Assembly (NCBI GenBank): GCA_001972305.1 | Contig: BDDD01000088.1 | Span: 321,998-385,997, forward strand | Source: Cephalotus follicularis | Taxonomy: Eukaryota > Streptophyta > Magnoliopsida > Oxalidales > Cephalotaceae | Length of the DNA stretch: 64,000 nucleotides | Reading direction: 5' to 3' | Shown: one piece after another, positions 54,586 to 64,000 of the stretch | Numbering within the stretch: position 1 is the first letter of the stretch | Layout: each line of letters starts with the position of its first letter | Notes under the pieces: generated by a model | Seen by the model: only the letters and a program-made list of their open reading frames with translations | Databases searched by the model: none | Told to the model about the DNA's origin: nothing | Translations under genes and position numbers: made by a program

Positions 54586-56099
54586 ATGACTGATTGGGTG
54601 CGTGGACCAAATAATCGTTTGGAACGAATTAACCAACAACAAGCAAACATGGCGGACGAACGGCCCATCCAAACTCTACGCGATAAATTCTATCTTGCAA
54701 GGAAAGCACAACCATCCTGTATCCCGTTGCCTGCACCTCGGGGTAATAATTTTGAGTTGAAATCCCAATTCATTAGCATGCTCCCTCACTTCCATCGGTT
54801 ACCCAATGAGGATGCATATCTCTTCCTTCACGAGTTCGAGGAGATATGTGCCCTCATGAAACTCCAACAATTGTCCGATGATGTTATCAAATTGCGATTC
54901 ATAAACTTTTCTCTCAAAGATGGAGCTAAGAAGTGGCTCTATAGTCTGCACAATGGTTCCATCTCTACATGGGATCATTTCACTGTTTCGTTCTTAAAAA
55001 AATTATTTCCTCTCCATAAAACAAACAAGCTTAGGAACGACATTCTCCAGTTTCGCCAAAGACCCAATGAATCATTCTCTCGATGTATGAAACGTTTTAA
55101 AGACCTCATCTTAGAGTGTCCTCATCATGGTCTAAACACCTGTCATTTATGCCAAATCATCTATGAAGACATCAACTACTAGACCAAGCAATTGGTCGAG
55201 TCGATGTGTCCTAATGGGTTCACCTCGTATACCGATGAAAACAAGGTTTGGAATTTCCTACTAGATTTGGGCGAGCAAACTAGGGAGTGGGAGTCCACTC
55301 ATGTTTCAGAGAGAGTTTTGCCTAGTAAGACGTACGCAAGGCGCAGTTAGACAGCCTCATCAAGCGATTAGAGTCGATAGTTAAGGGACCCGAGCACGCA
55401 AATCACATTAATCAGAACACTTCTATGTGTTCTTGGTGCCAGTCACCAAGTCATGTCCTTGAAGAATGCCCGAACTACTTTGAAAATCATTATTCTCATG
55501 AGAATGTGACCGCAATGAATCAATACAACTCGTATAGTAACACTTACAATCCAGGTTGGCGAAATCATCCAAACTTCTCATGGAGTCAAGGGCAAAACGC
55601 TAGAGGACCCACAAATTTTTCAGGGCTAAACTCACACTTCGCTGGGCAACCTTCAAGCTTCACTGGCCAGTCTGCACCTCAGCAGACCTTTCAAAGGTTC
55701 TCCCTGACTTCAAATAATGTTCGACCATCATTCCCACCACAAAACCAGTTTCAAAATCAACAATCACCTGGATTGTTGAACCAAAGGGAAGACACGTCTA
55801 GGATTTCCTCAATAGAAAAGAGCATGGAGCTTCTCATGAGCACTGTGATGACTAGTCAGCATAACATGGAGAAGAAAATCTCCCAACTCGCTTCTGCTCT
55901 ACACGAAAGAGAGAAAGGCAAGATGCCTTCCCAGCCATACCCGAATCCAAGGTCTATCATGAATCATCATGCTCACACCCAACCGATATCCAATCTGTAA
56001 GGCTCCTCTTCCTCTTCAGGGCCATCAAATCCAAAAAATTTCGTCAATGCCCTCAAAAGTGGAAGTGAGTACCAACTAGCCGCAATACCAAGTGAGCAG
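54586..56099 (+). pseudogene. ATH-1 gag
   Basis: ATG 54586. Capsid text: NNFELKSQFISMLPHFHRLPN, FLHEFEEICALMKL, WDHFTVSFLKKLFPLHKTNKLR, FRQRPNESFSRCMKRFKDLILECPHHG. A TAG at 55180-55182 lies where the frame should continue with TKQLVESMC. A shift near 55345 and a later TAA at about 55998 follow. Cysteine knuckle CSWCQSPSHVLEECP at about 55430-55475, then an Asn/Gln/Ser-rich region. Typical Athila gag, disabled. Confidence 0.92.
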
Positions 56100-57074
56100 T
56101 TGGTAAACCCCTTTTCCCAACCAGAAAATGTAAATGAGGAATCGAGGGAAGGAAAAGAGGAAGAAAATAAGGAACAACCAGCGGAAATACCCGAACGTAC
56201 ATATGTTCCCGCAGTTCCTTTTCCAAGGAGATTGGAGAAAAATAAGAAAGCCCCAGCAATGGAAAAGATCATCGAAACATTTAAACAAGTCCAAATCAAT
56301 ATTCCATTACCGTATGCAATTGTACAAATGCCTCTATATGCAAAAGTCCTCAAAGACTTATGCACGCAAAAGCGAGTTCATCAGACTCTGAAAAAGGCTT
56401 TCTTGGCAGCAAAAGTCAGTGCGATGCTTTCGCAACCCATGGTACAAAAGTACAAAGACCCTGGCTGCCCGACAATCTCTTGTGTCATCGGCAACACCAA
56501 AATCGAACATGATTTGCTTGATTTAGGAGCAAGTGTGAATTTGTTGCCATCTTCAGTTTATGAGCAGCTAGGTTTAGGAGAGTTGCGTTTAACCAGTATG
56601 ACGTTGCAATTAGCGGAAAGATCAGTGAAAGTCCCGAAAGGAGAAATTGATGATGTTTTAATCAAGGTTGGCGAGTTTTTCTTTTCTGTAGACTTTGTCA
56701 TTTTAGATACCCAACCTGTGAATAATATAAAGGATCAAATCTCAATTATCCTTGGCAGACCATTCTTGGCTACGAGTAATGCTTTGATCAATTGCCGAAA
56801 TGGTCTAATGAAGTTGAGTTTCGGAAACACGTCAGTGGACTTTAACATCTTCCATTTGGGAAAGCAACCAGCTGCCTTAGATGAAGTTAACGAGTTACAT
56901 TCAATTCCCGACACTATTGATACTTACTTTGACATAGAGTTTGATGAAAACTTCAATGAGTGTATGAAGGAATTGGAGGATGTGGAAAGAGGAGATTTCT
57001 TTGATGAGTTTAGTATGCAACCATTAGAACCAGTGGGCCCCTTGTCCACACCTTTGCCTAAACCATCGATATAA
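56100..57074 (+). CDS. ATH-1 protease region, open frame of 324 codons
   Basis: A charged linker, then VSAMLSQPMVQKYKDPGCPTI, the active site LLDLGASVNLLP, LTSMTLQLAERSVKVPKGEIDD, FVILDTQPVNN, ISIILGRPFLATSNALINCRNG, MKLSFGNTSVDFN. Athila proteases carry DLGAS here, so the active site looks normal. The frame is in phase with the end of gag and closes at 57074 before the pol remnant. It is the only long open frame left in ATH-1, without its own clear start. Confidence 0.85.
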   Translation: MVNPFSQPENVNEESREGKEEENKEQPAEIPERTYVPAVPFPRRLEKNKKAPAMEKIIETFKQVQINIPLPYAIVQMPLYAKVLKDLCTQKRVHQTLKKAFLAAKVSAMLSQPMVQKYKDPGCPTISCVIGNTKIEHDLLDLGASVNLLPSSVYEQLGLGELRLTSMTLQLAERSVKVPKGEIDDVLIKVGEFFFSVDFVILDTQPVNNIKDQISIILGRPFLATSNALINCRNGLMKLSFGNTSVDFNIFHLGKQPAALDEVNELHSIPDTIDTYFDIEFDENFNECMKELEDVERGDFFDEFSMQPLEPVGPLSTPLPKPSI

Positions 57075-57736
57075 GAACCTCCAAAACTCAAAATTAAGGC
57101 AAGCAACCCTTCTATTTACCAACATCATATAAATCTCATAGAGGGATCCAAACCCTCTAGAGAAATTCATAGAAGGGAAAACCTAGTGATGAAGGAATCT
57201 ATTCCAAAGAAAATTTTTAAGTGGCCTTTGACTCCAATTGTGACCGTAAAGGTTTTTTATGTTTTAGGCCTTGATTTCATGGGTCTTTTGCCCAACTCGT
57301 TTGGAATTGTGGAAGTTACCCAAAAGGAAATTTTGAGTTGGGTGGACAATGGGATCATTTATCCCACTTCAGATATTTAATGGGGTAATTTATCCCATTT
57401 CACTCACAAGCTTGGCACATCTGCCCACCCTAGAACAAGTTTTTCCACTACCAGTGTCCAAATAGGATGGACGGTGTGCATTATCAATGATCAAATGTTT
57501 GACGGTTGGCTCACCATGACTATTATGGTTTTCTTGATAGTTTTTACTGGTGGATATCCCGTTGGATGGTTCTTATATTGTAAAAATTGTTTTTTTCACA
57601 TTGTGTGTTTAAGCAAGGTATTGGAGACCCTTTTAAGGTGAACGGGCAACAGTTGAAAAAGTTTCTAGAGTTTACGGTTGCACCGATGGAAGAGGCCATG
57701 GACCTGCATGAGCCTCTTTATTTTGAGCCTCCATAA
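57075..57736 (+). pseudogene. ATH-1 pol remnant, rearranged
   Basis: A 65-codon frame joins an integrase-like phrase (LGLDFMGLLPNSFG, near 57265-57306) directly to an RT-like phrase (VTQKEILSWVDNGIIYPTSD, near 57316-57377). This is the reverse of their normal order. Decayed RT text follows (RLAHHDYYGFLDSF in another frame near 57505), then the pol tail PFKVNGQQLKKFLEF ending at TAA about 57736. Most of RT, RNase H and integrase is deleted. Confidence 0.75.
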
Positions 57737-58935
57737 TCATATTCGGTAAACCCTACCCCTATTGTTCTTTTATTTTATTGCATTACTTCACATATATGTC
57801 TTGAGCATTCATTGTTATTTCTTTAGTTGATTTTTAGTGCATTGTGGACAATGCAAAGTTTAAGTATGTGTGTGTGTGGGCGTGTGTGTGTGTGTGTGTG
57901 CGAGGGGGAGGGGGTCGGGGGTTAGTACTAAAATTCATTTTAATTTTGAAAGTAGAAGTAAGTGTTGATGTACTTATAAATAATAGAAACCCTATAGGAG
58001 AAATAATAAAAATTTTGTTCCAAATGTAGGAGTTTGTGTAAAAATAAATAAAAAGACCAATCTTGTTTGTCTTCAAGGTTTTATAAATCTTAGTAAATAG
58101 GAGGATAAAAAATTGATATTTTTGTATATATATAAAAAAAAAAAGAGAAAAGTATATATATTTTATCTCTTTGAATTCAGTCTTGGTCTATAGCCTATTT
58201 GATTCGAGTAAGTAAGCCTTATGGGTGTTCTGCACCTAGTTCCTTAAAGCCAACTGGCTTGAGAGTAACTGGTCCAAAACTCGCTACATGGGTCTTATAG
58301 AAAGCTTAAGAGACTAAGACATTGCACGAATTTAAGTTGGTAAAATTTTATTGATCTCATGCGCAAATTGTAAAATCTAAAGCTACTTAGTAATTTGGGT
58401 GCCTGGTGTATGTTCCATCCATGTCATTCAAACCAACAGTAGTGGAGGAATGAGTTCGATAAAAGAAAAAGAAAAGAAAAAATATGGTGTGAGTGTTAAA
58501 GTTCTTTGTCTGACTCCAAAATAGGATTTAATGTTACTGAGAATGCATATCTTGATTGGTATATATATATTGTAGAATAACAGAAAAATTCAGTAAAAGA
58601 CTCCTTAATTGAGATGTGTTTTGATTCTAGAACTTGGAGCAAGATAATAAAGTTCAAGTATAGGGATGTCTATGAATTTTTAGGTGGAAATACATTTAAC
58701 CTACTAGCAAAATTATAATGAACTGAATTTTGTGTATTTATTTACTGAAAACACTCACGAGACAACACTCGTCCATTAGGGACACCTAGGGGTTTAAAGG
58801 CTTGTTGCATATGCTAAATGCAATCATGATTCCTATGAAAGTGAGTTTTAGTTTTAGTTTTAGTTTGTGTTGTTTTTTTTTTAGTTTTCCATTTTGTTTG
58901 CTTGAGGACAAGCAAAGTTTAAGTATGAGAGTATT
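57737..58935. other. ATH-1 3' non-coding region
   Basis: Typical long Athila 3' region: (GT)n microsatellite at 57866-57900 followed by a G-rich run (57901-57921, GAGGGGGAGGGGG), and at the end CTTGAGGACAAGCAAAGTTTAAGTATG just before the LTR, the place of the polypurine tract, here eroded. The env-like ORF found in some Athila elements is not seen. Confidence 0.7.
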
Positions 58936-60351
58936 TGTTTAGCATAAAAATGTGTTATTTTTAAAGATCTATTTATGATATTTTAATGCTTGGAACATAT
59001 TACTTTGGTTATTTTTATTTAATTTTCAGGTACAAAGCCAAAAAGATCAAAATGCATAAATATCACTCAAATTGGCGCGAATTGAAGGGAAGAAGATCAA
59101 AGCTTGAAGAATTGACAATTTTCTGCAAAAAACTTGGTAAAGCGTCGACGGGTTCCACTTAAGCGTCAACGCCTACACGCAAAGCGCTGATGGGATACAC
59201 TTTACCGTCGACGTTTTGACGCTTTGAGCAACCCCCACAACTCTCTGTACTAAACCGTCGACGCCTAGAAGAAAAGCGTCGACGCTTAACACTTAAGCGC
59301 AGAACGAGCTAGCCTTCACAATATTAAAGTGTCAACACTCAAGCGACAAACCATCGACGCTTACGACATGCCTGGCAGCAAAAATGGAAAGCTTTTACAG
59401 TTTGATTTGGATTGTAATATTTTCCTTAAGTGGATTAATTAGGTTAAACTTTATTTCCTTTTTTTTTCACACATGATTGCATGTATAAATAGAAGAGGAA
59501 GGCTACAAAAATAATTATACAAGCTTGGAGAGAAGCTTTGCTATACGCCTCATCTCTTTTCTTTTCATCAGTTTTATTTACCATGTTTTATAGCTAGGCT
59601 CTCAAGGTTTTTAGGGTTAGAACAAGACATTATATGTATTGAGACAACTCCATTAATAAAATCCTTGAATTTTTTATTTGTTCTTCAATTTTCTGACATC
59701 TCCCACAGTTTGTATATCAGATTAAAATCCACATACGCTTTGTCTATGAAGAAGAAAGTTGCTGAATGAATGGTGTTTAATAAAATCAATGGAAGTCTAC
59801 TCATACGGTTTGTCACGCTGAACACACTCCGTATAGACCTAGCATGACTACTCATACGATTTGTCGCCGCTGCCACACTCCGTATAGACCTAGCATGACT
59901 ACTCATACGATTTGTCATCACAGTCACACTCCGTATCGACCTAGCAGCTGTTGATTACCAAGGTACGATCAATCAAGTAAGTGAGTTTCTCAATACAATC
60001 TATGATGAATTTCTATATCCTAAAAATGATTTTCTCTTGCATATTTAATCCAGTTTATTTCCTGCTTTGATTAGTTTATAATTTTGCATGCTTGATTTCT
60101 ATTAGTTTTCAATACAATGGTCGTAACCGTCGACGCCTTGTGACAAAGCGTCGACGCTTTCGTGCCCTGTTTCAACTGTTATTTTATTTTTGCATGTTTA
60201 GAAGTAGATTTTGATAATAAATCTCGATTTTGCATACTTCGCCTAGGTTGAATAGATTAAAATTAATTTAGCTTGTTTCCTAATGTTCGGCCCGTTACTG
60301 CACAACCGTGCACTTACGGTATAAATTTAAAACATTCAAAATTCGTGAACA
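58936..60351 (+). repeat. ATH-1 3' LTR (1416 bp)
   Basis: Colinear with the 5' LTR with scattered substitutions and indels in the CGTCGACG arrays (59138-59365 and 60126-60160). Confidence 0.95.
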
Positions 60352-60452
60352 TCCGGCAAGCTCCATTATGGTCAAGTGGTCTCATGCCCTGATTTAATGA
60401 GGGAAAATTGAGCGTGACAAGTGATTGCACCTATGAGGTCCTAAATTTTTTT

Positions 60453-61876
60453 TTATTACAGTAAACTTTATTTATTTACTGTGCTTAAATGATATTTATT
60501 TTATCTTTTAATTCAGTGTAAAAATGGTAAATATTGAAAATCAGAAATTCGTTATTGCAACAGCAGTATAGGTTGCACGGGTTTAAGAAATATCGTGAAC
60601 TAATTGGATATGTTCTTGAGCAAAATAATGAATTACTCTCGCAAAATCATAACAGTCGTCTGATTGGTTAAGCCACTATACCAGAAGTAAATGCAACTTT
60701 GTCTTATTTAGGAGGACGAGGAAAATGGCGTGGACGAGGACGTGGCAATGGAAGAAATCACAATTTCTTGGGGCTACGTAATAATAATAGCATGAAATAG
60801 TAAAATCTTGATACAAAATAACATCAAAAGTGGTGCAATCCTGGACAATCCAACAATGCTGGACAAGCCCAAAATAAAAATGGTAATTACAACCGATGTG
60901 GAATAGAAGGTCATTGGTATCGTGCTTGTCGCACAATAAAGCATTGGGTCGACTTATACCAAGCTTCTCTAAAAGAGAAAGGTAAACAAATTGAAGCAAA
61001 TTTTATTAGTCATTGTGATCCTTTGGAAACTACGCAATCAGACTTTGTTTCAATGGGTACAACCCATTTGGACATTGCTGATTTCTTAACTGATGCAAAT
61101 GGGAAAATGGACCAAATGATTGCCGACGAAAACTTCCATCTCGGTTTGATGTTATATGCCATTATTTTAATATTTATCACTTTTGAATAAAGTGCTTATG
61201 AAGTAATAAATGTAACATAGTTATATTTATTAATAAGATGTGTGTTTTTATTTATAGGTCATCATACAATGGATATTGGAGATATATGCATAGCCGACAG
61301 TGCAACAACATACACTATGCTCTATAATGAAAAATATTTTTCACATTTAAAAATAGCAAAGACTAGTGTCAGAACAATTTCTGTTATATCAAACATAATT
61401 GAAGGTTCTGGGATGTCTAACTTTGTGTTATCAAATGGAACACAAATAAAGCATCACAGATGCTTTATATTCTACAAAATCTAGAAGAAACTTGTTTAGT
61501 TTCAAAGATATTCACCTTAATGGTTATCATATTGAAACTAAAAATGAAAATGGCAAAGAATATCTTTATATCACTGGTAATACTTCCGGCCGAAAGCAAA
61601 TACTGGAGAAATTCCCTAGACTTTCTTTTGGGTTATACATTATGAAAATTAGAGCAATTGAATATCATAATGTTGTGGGTTCAAAAGTCATAGACTTAAA
61701 AGGGTTCATGATTTAGCATGAACGGCTAGGCCACCCAGGTGTCACAATGATCGTCGAATCATTGAAAGTTCACATGGTCATCCACTTAAAAACTAGAAAA
61801 TGCTATTGAATAATGGGAACCATTGCATTGCTTGTTCGCAAGAAAAACTTATTATAAGACCATCTACAACAAAAGT
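60453..61876 (+). pseudogene. COP-1 gag tail, protease and pre-integrase domain
   Basis: Gag: QQYRLHGFKKYRELIGYVLEQ, a GRGKWRGRGRGN basic stretch, knuckle CGIEGHWYRAC with a weak first half, then KHWVDLYQASLKEKGKQIEA. Protease-like: ICIADSATTYTMLYNEKYF, which in this copia group replaces DSG with DSA, and IEGSGMSNFVLSNGT. Then LFSFKDIHLNGYHIET and HERLGHPGVTMI...CIACSQEKLIIRPS (pre-integrase zinc motif). Multiple stops and shifts; cut off by LTR-D. An AT-rich gap at 61150-61255 ending TTTATAG looks intron-like. Confidence 0.85.
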
Positions 61877-64000
61877 TGTGACGCCCGGACCCAGACCCGC
61901 TGGAATCCGCGCGCCCGCTACGAGGCCAAGTCTCCCATCAGAGACTCACCTCGTAGGTTCAGCAGAACAGAGATTCAGAAAATACATTTATAACAGAAAA
62001 TCTCTTCAAAACATAAAAAAAACAGAAAAGTTTCTTGAAAAACTTGAAAATAATTCTAACTCTTAAAATTTTACGAAAATCGGGCATGTAGTATTCGTTT
62101 ATAGGACTATGCCCCCTGTAAAGAAAAACACAGTTTTATAAATCACACTCTCGAAGGAGGAAACAGTTTGAAATGGGCTCAGCCCTCAACAGATCACACT
62201 CCCGAAGGAGGAAACAGTTTATAAAATGGGCTCAGCCCTCAGCAGATCATAATTTAAAAGCAGAAAAGCCAGTAATGGGTTGGGCTCTGCCTCAACCATA
62301 TTAACAGAACATAAAGCTAAACTAGGGCTCCGCCCTTTAAAACAAAACAAAAACAGTTATATAAAACCATAAGAAATGTAGAATTTAAAATGTTTATGCA
62401 ATGATGCTATGCATGTGTTGACCCTGGTAGCATGTCCTTTATGGTCTCACCTCAGCAGATAGACAGACTCCAGCTGACAGAGCGTAGCAGACTAACCTGT
62501 CAGAACTAAAAACAGAAAACAGAGGAGAGGGTTAGTCCACAGGACTAGTGAGATGGAACAAAAAGACTCCGCAGAGTTTTGCTCGCATATAAATATCTTT
62601 ACAGAAATGTAAAACACAAGTATAAAATAACTTAAACAGAAGTTTTCAGAAACAGAATTTAAGTCCAAACTCTGACTTATAAAACAGATCAAAAATAACT
62701 TAAACAGAATATAAATCTAAAATCGATTTATAAAACCAAAGTTTCCCGAAAACAGCAGAAAAACCAGATCATTTCTTTCAACAGGATCAAATCATCAGAT
62801 TTTTCATACATATAATAGTAACAGAGTTTAAACAGAAATAAATATATAGAGATGTCATGGGTCTACTAGGTAAGGTTGACGCCTGGGCCCGGTCGGGCCG
62901 AACGTCCAGCAGAAATAGTGGCAAGGACACCGTCGTGTCCAAGCATCAGCAGAAGGTCATACACGTGTAGACAAGCCTCTCATGGGCATCACATACATAT
63001 ATATATACATTACCGAGACCGCCATGCATCTAAACATATTTAAACAGATTCAGCAGATTCAGAAATCACAATTTCTTCAGAACAGACTTAAAACAGATTT
63101 CAGAAATCATCAACGTCATCAAAATAGATTTGAAACAGATTTAAACAGATAGAGGAAATCATTTTCCTCATCATGTACAGATATAGCTGAAAATAACGTC
63201 ATACTATGACTATCGTCATACGAGCGTTTGAAAACATTAAATGAAAGTTTCAGATATTAAAACTTAAACAGATTTCAGAACAGAAACAGATTCAAGTTTC
63301 ATTCATATACGGAAAGCAAAACGTAAAACGTTTGAAACATTCAAACCATTAAAAGCATTTCAGAAATAAAAGGTTAAAGAAAGGCGTTCCACTCACAGTA
63401 CAGACGAGCGAGTCCCTTGACTGGTCGCCTCCATGGTCGACCTCAAAGGCAGGATCCTCTGCCAACAGACAGACAGACAGACAGACAACAGACCATCAGA
63501 ACTCAAACAGACAATAGACTACAGACATATCAGACTCAAACATGCACAATGTCGTGAAATGCGTTAATGCAATGAAATGCGTGCAGATGTCAGAAAACCA
63601 TAACGACCTATACGGTCGGCAGAAACAGAAGTCCCATTATTTAAAACATCTTTTAAACCTTCAATTTAAACATTCCGTTCGAAAACATTAAAGCTAGTCC
63701 AAGTGGTTGTCCGAGTTATCCAATTCGAGTCATATAAGCAATTCAAGTTCATATGTAACAGAAACAGATACAGAAATGCAGAAAACAGCGGAAAACAGAA
63801 CTAACGGAACAGAGTTCGAAATTTACCAAAAGCTGATGAGACAGATCACAGAGTCGGAATCCCGCAGCAGAACTGGAACGGATCACATCACCGCAGAGAA
63901 CGGAGTCGGAAACTAGTCCGAAAATTTCTCGCCGGAGGGTCGCCGGGGCGTGGGCCCACGCCGCTGCGCGCACCGACAGTGCGCGGCCGGTCGCGCCGCG
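61877..64000 (-). repeat. LTR-D: long gypsy-type LTR, runs off the right edge
   Basis: Starts TGTGACGCCCGGACCC exactly where COP-1 coding stops, so the element end is at 61877; the other end is outside the window. Read on minus it would end ...CGGGCGTCACA. The order of blocks (GC-rich at the far right, CAGAAACAGATT-rich middle) mirrors LTR-C in reverse, hence the minus call. It holds a short duplication at 62150-62250 (CTCCCGAAGGAGGAAACAGTTT with ATGGGCTCAGCCCTC). No coding sequence found. Whether it is solo or part of a full element cannot be seen. Confidence 0.75.

Larger units (their letters stand above)
52859..60351 (+). mobile_element. ATH-1: Athila Ty3/gypsy element with deleted pol
   Basis: LTRs 52859-54312 and 58936-60351, primer site TGGTGCCGTTGCTGGG, Athila gag and protease, a short scrambled pol remnant, and a long 3' non-coding region. 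Flanks TCCGC (52854-52858) and TCCGG (60352-60356) match at four of five bases. RT, RNase H and integrase are almost wholly missing, so it could only move with help in trans. Confidence 0.95.
52788..60452 (+). mobile_element. Candidate tRNA-derived SINE, split by ATH-1
   Basis: Joining 52788-52858 to 60352-60452 gives about 170 bp. An A-box-like TGACTTAATGGTAGAAAG is followed at tRNA spacing by a B-box-like GACATTCGAGTCC, then a body and a T-rich tail (AAATTTTTTTTTATT). This fits a plant SINE ending in oligo-T, such as the Au group. Target duplications were not found, so it stays a candidate. Confidence 0.45.
51504..61876 (+). mobile_element. COP-1: degenerate Ty1/copia element, cut on the right by LTR-D
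   Basis: LTR end and primer site at 52048-52063, leader with a 302-bp duplication, then gag tail, knuckle, protease and pre-integrase domain at 60530-61876, which stop exactly at the LTR-D boundary. The 5' outer boundary of the LTR is not resolved. A SINE candidate and ATH-1 lie in the leader. The N-terminal gag is missing and the rest has many stops. Confidence 0.82.

Noticed and set aside
54586-57074. Possible host gene on plus
   Set aside because: Capsid and DLGAS protease text, flanking LTRs and primer site identify Athila gag-protease.
57901-57921. G-rich run as a candidate G-quadruplex or active polypurine tract
   Set aside because: It is about 1 kb from the 3' LTR, so it is not the functional tract; the G-runs sit next to a GT microsatellite and nothing else supports a role.

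Overview
This window is plant nuclear heterochromatin, most likely from a eudicot. It is almost entirely transposable elements nested in one another. I see no convincing host gene, rRNA, tRNA or prokaryotic feature. The evidence is the set of plant-specific lineages (SIRE-type Ty1/copia, Athila, Tat and chromodomain Ty3/gypsy), plant-style tRNA primer sites, and CT-rich leaders behind TATA boxes. The species cannot be named from the sequence. Short names are used below.

Layout. (1) 1-5741: CHR-1, a minus-strand chromodomain Ty3/gypsy element; its 3' LTR runs off the left edge. (2) 5742-8602: AT-rich DNA with no recognised gene. (3) 8603-44838: TAT-1, a dead plus-strand Tat element split into three blocks by LTR-A (a solo LTR, 9709-12171, perfect 5-bp target duplication) and LTR-B (an inverted LTR of a similar family, 13574-44016). 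(4) LTR-B is split by PH-1, a small DNA transposon (14688-42641). PH-1 is split by TAT-2, a minus-strand Tat element (15351-41444, TSD GAACC). TAT-2 was hit twice, by the SIRE-type copia elements SIRE-1 (19447-27719) and SIRE-2 (28699-35994, TSD GTGAT). This is a five-deep nest whose order of events can be read from target duplications. (5) 45435-51499: PH-2, a DNA transposon containing LTR-C, a 3.06-kb solo LTR with TSD ATGTA. (6) About 51.5-61.9 kb: COP-1, a degenerate copia element. Its leader holds a tRNA-derived SINE candidate that was split by ATH-1, an Athila element (52859-60351). (7) 61877-64000: LTR-D, an LTR running off the right edge.

Coding content is the usual gag, protease, integrase, reverse transcriptase and RNase H, almost all broken. 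Non-standard genes are: two homologous third ORFs in the env-like position of the SIRE elements (one intact, 383 codons); a plus-strand antisense ORF in TAT-2 with intron-like gaps; and a dual RNase H in TAT-2.

The most unusual signal is a set of dense arrays of short palindromic motifs, CAGTCGRCTG in SIRE-1 and ACATCGATGT/CGTCGACG in SIRE-2, ATH-1, LTR-A and LTR-B. In both SIRE elements the element's own motif occurs in two places: just upstream of the LTR TATA box, and again just upstream of the env-like ORF, followed by a CT-rich leader (with a clear TATA box in SIRE-1). This suggests a duplicated cis-regulatory module driving a separate transcript of the third ORF. A 25-N assembly gap at 35058-35082 removes gag and part of the 5' LTR of SIRE-2.
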